The position numbers and the translations under genes were made by a program. Source: Pempheris klunzingeri (taxonomy: Eukaryota; Chordata; Actinopteri; Acropomatiformes; Pempheridae). From it: a stretch of DNA of 64,000 nt. The DNA lies in NCBI RefSeq assembly GCF_042242105.1, contig NC_092032.1, forward strand, positions 12,635,915-12,699,914. Reading direction: 5' to 3'. The notes beneath the pieces were generated by a model. That model was given only the letters and a program-made list of their open reading frames with translations. It did not search any database and was not told the origin of the DNA. Shown piece after piece: positions 62,922-64,000 of the stretch (positions are counted from its first letter, which is position 1; every line of letters begins with the position of its first letter).

Positions 62922-64000
62922 GTAAGTTATCACGCTACACACAAGCACACTTTCAAGTCACCAATGCTATGTTCCTTTTTTTATCGTTTCGGTTGTGCCA
63001 TGCTCATATTCCACAGCCTTAGAGGGATAATGGGATTATACAGAAATAAATCCTGAACATGCCATTCTTCGCTGTGAATATAGGTGCGATGGTATGGTGA
63101 CAATCAGCGTGAGGTGCCTCTGAGCTCTGTCGGCATCACTGAAGTACATGTAATCACAGGAAAGTGTGGCCCTTGTGGTATTATGGGTTTTATACACCAG
63201 TTACAACAAGAGAAGCTGAAAAGCAGGTCTGTTACTATAACAAGGTGTTGGCATGGCAACCAAGACATCATTGGTAGCTGTGCATGAAGCAATTCATCAG
63301 CATGTCTGGGATTTATCTTACGCCAATTCAGTTCTTTGGCAGGAAGTACCTACAGTATCATCTCCTTCCTCTCATGTCCTTTGAACACCATGTGCAGCAT
63401 CTCCAAAATAAACAGGCCTAAACCCTTAAACACCACTAACTCCTCCTCTAGGAGTCACCCACCCACTGTACATAATAAAACAAGTTGATTGTCTTTGCTG
63501 GTTATATGTTTGCAAGTAATTTGGACATAAAGTTATCAAGGATTTATTACTTTTATTATTACAGACGGTTTTGAAGCCAGGGAGATGCCACATTTGTAAG
63601 GTTTCATTGTGTGTGTGCATTTTACCTGGAAGTTCTTTGTGAACATAAACAGTTATTTAAAAGATGAGACTCTAATGAGTTAAAGAGTTTTATAAGATTA
63701 TAAAGAGTTCTTCCTCCCACAGGAGCATTTGTAAATAAATCAAATTTAGGAAGATATGTTTGTCCCTGAACAGCAACTTGCATTTGCTTGCTAGTTTTTA
63801 TGGCACCGCTGACTGATGGTCAATAATTCTAAATTACGTCCATGATATTTCAAGAACTGTGCATATATTTTACTGTTTAGTCCTCCTACAGTGCATCATA
63901 AATCTTCCATTGTCCCATCAGACTGTAACATAATTGTTTTTATTGTATTGGTTAAATATCTTAATTGAACTGACAACTGAAATAACAAGATGGGGAGTTA
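62922..64000 (+). other. ctdspl: ctdspl intron 4, cut by the window edge
   Basis: Starts GTAAGT after exon 4 and is still intron at the right edge. I looked for the conserved mature miR-26a sequence, which sits in an intron of this gene in other vertebrates, and did not find it in this part. Confidence 0.8.

Noticed and set aside
62922-64000. miR-26a hairpin expected in a ctdspl intron
   Set aside because: I searched this part of the intron for the mature miR-26a sequence and did not find it; it probably lies beyond the right edge.

Overview
This is vertebrate nuclear DNA, almost certainly from a ray-finned (probably percomorph) fish. Genes are split into short exons with GT-AG introns, (CA)n microsatellites are dense, a tRNA-derived SINE and several fish-type interspersed repeats are present, and the encoded proteins align along their length with human orthologues (all family comparisons are from memory; no search was run). 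Most open reading frames outside the exons listed here are chance reading frames in introns and repeats.

Layout: (1) 713-1158, plus strand: last coding exon of zbtb47, a zinc-finger transcription factor. (2) 7638-10790, minus: complete klhl40, six coding exons, 616 residues, a BTB-BACK-Kelch protein of striated muscle. (3) 12544-17775, minus: complete hhatl, eleven coding exons, 536 residues, a catalytically dead-looking MBOAT protein. (4) 20816-26931 and 28650-34895, minus: two complete 17-exon glycyl-tRNA synthetase genes in direct tandem. (5) 41524 to beyond the right edge, plus: the first four coding exons of ctdspl, a small C-terminal-domain phosphatase, with a 17-kb first intron and the catalytic DLDET motif in exon 4. 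zbtb47-klhl40-hhatl is the same neighbourhood as human 3p22.1, and CTDSPL is also on human 3p22, whereas human GARS1 is on chromosome 7.

The main point of interest is the glycyl-tRNA synthetase pair. The upstream copy (28650-34895) keeps an N-terminal mitochondrial presequence followed by an internal cytosolic start, the usual dual-compartment arrangement. The downstream copy (20816-26931) starts directly at the cytosolic methionine, with an in-frame stop 60 nt upstream, so it looks cytosol-only. The copies have the same exon phases and nearly the same exon lengths. Some exon patches are identical (113 nt in exon 16) while others are clearly diverged, which points to gene conversion after an older duplication. 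I found no sign of a wholly new type of system; this tandem pair is the most unusual thing here.

klhl40 and hhatl are both skeletal-muscle genes (established for the families), and a MEF2/TATA-like site lies just upstream of klhl40. Non-coding stretches hold microsatellites, fragments of a short inverted-repeat element, and old interspersed repeats.
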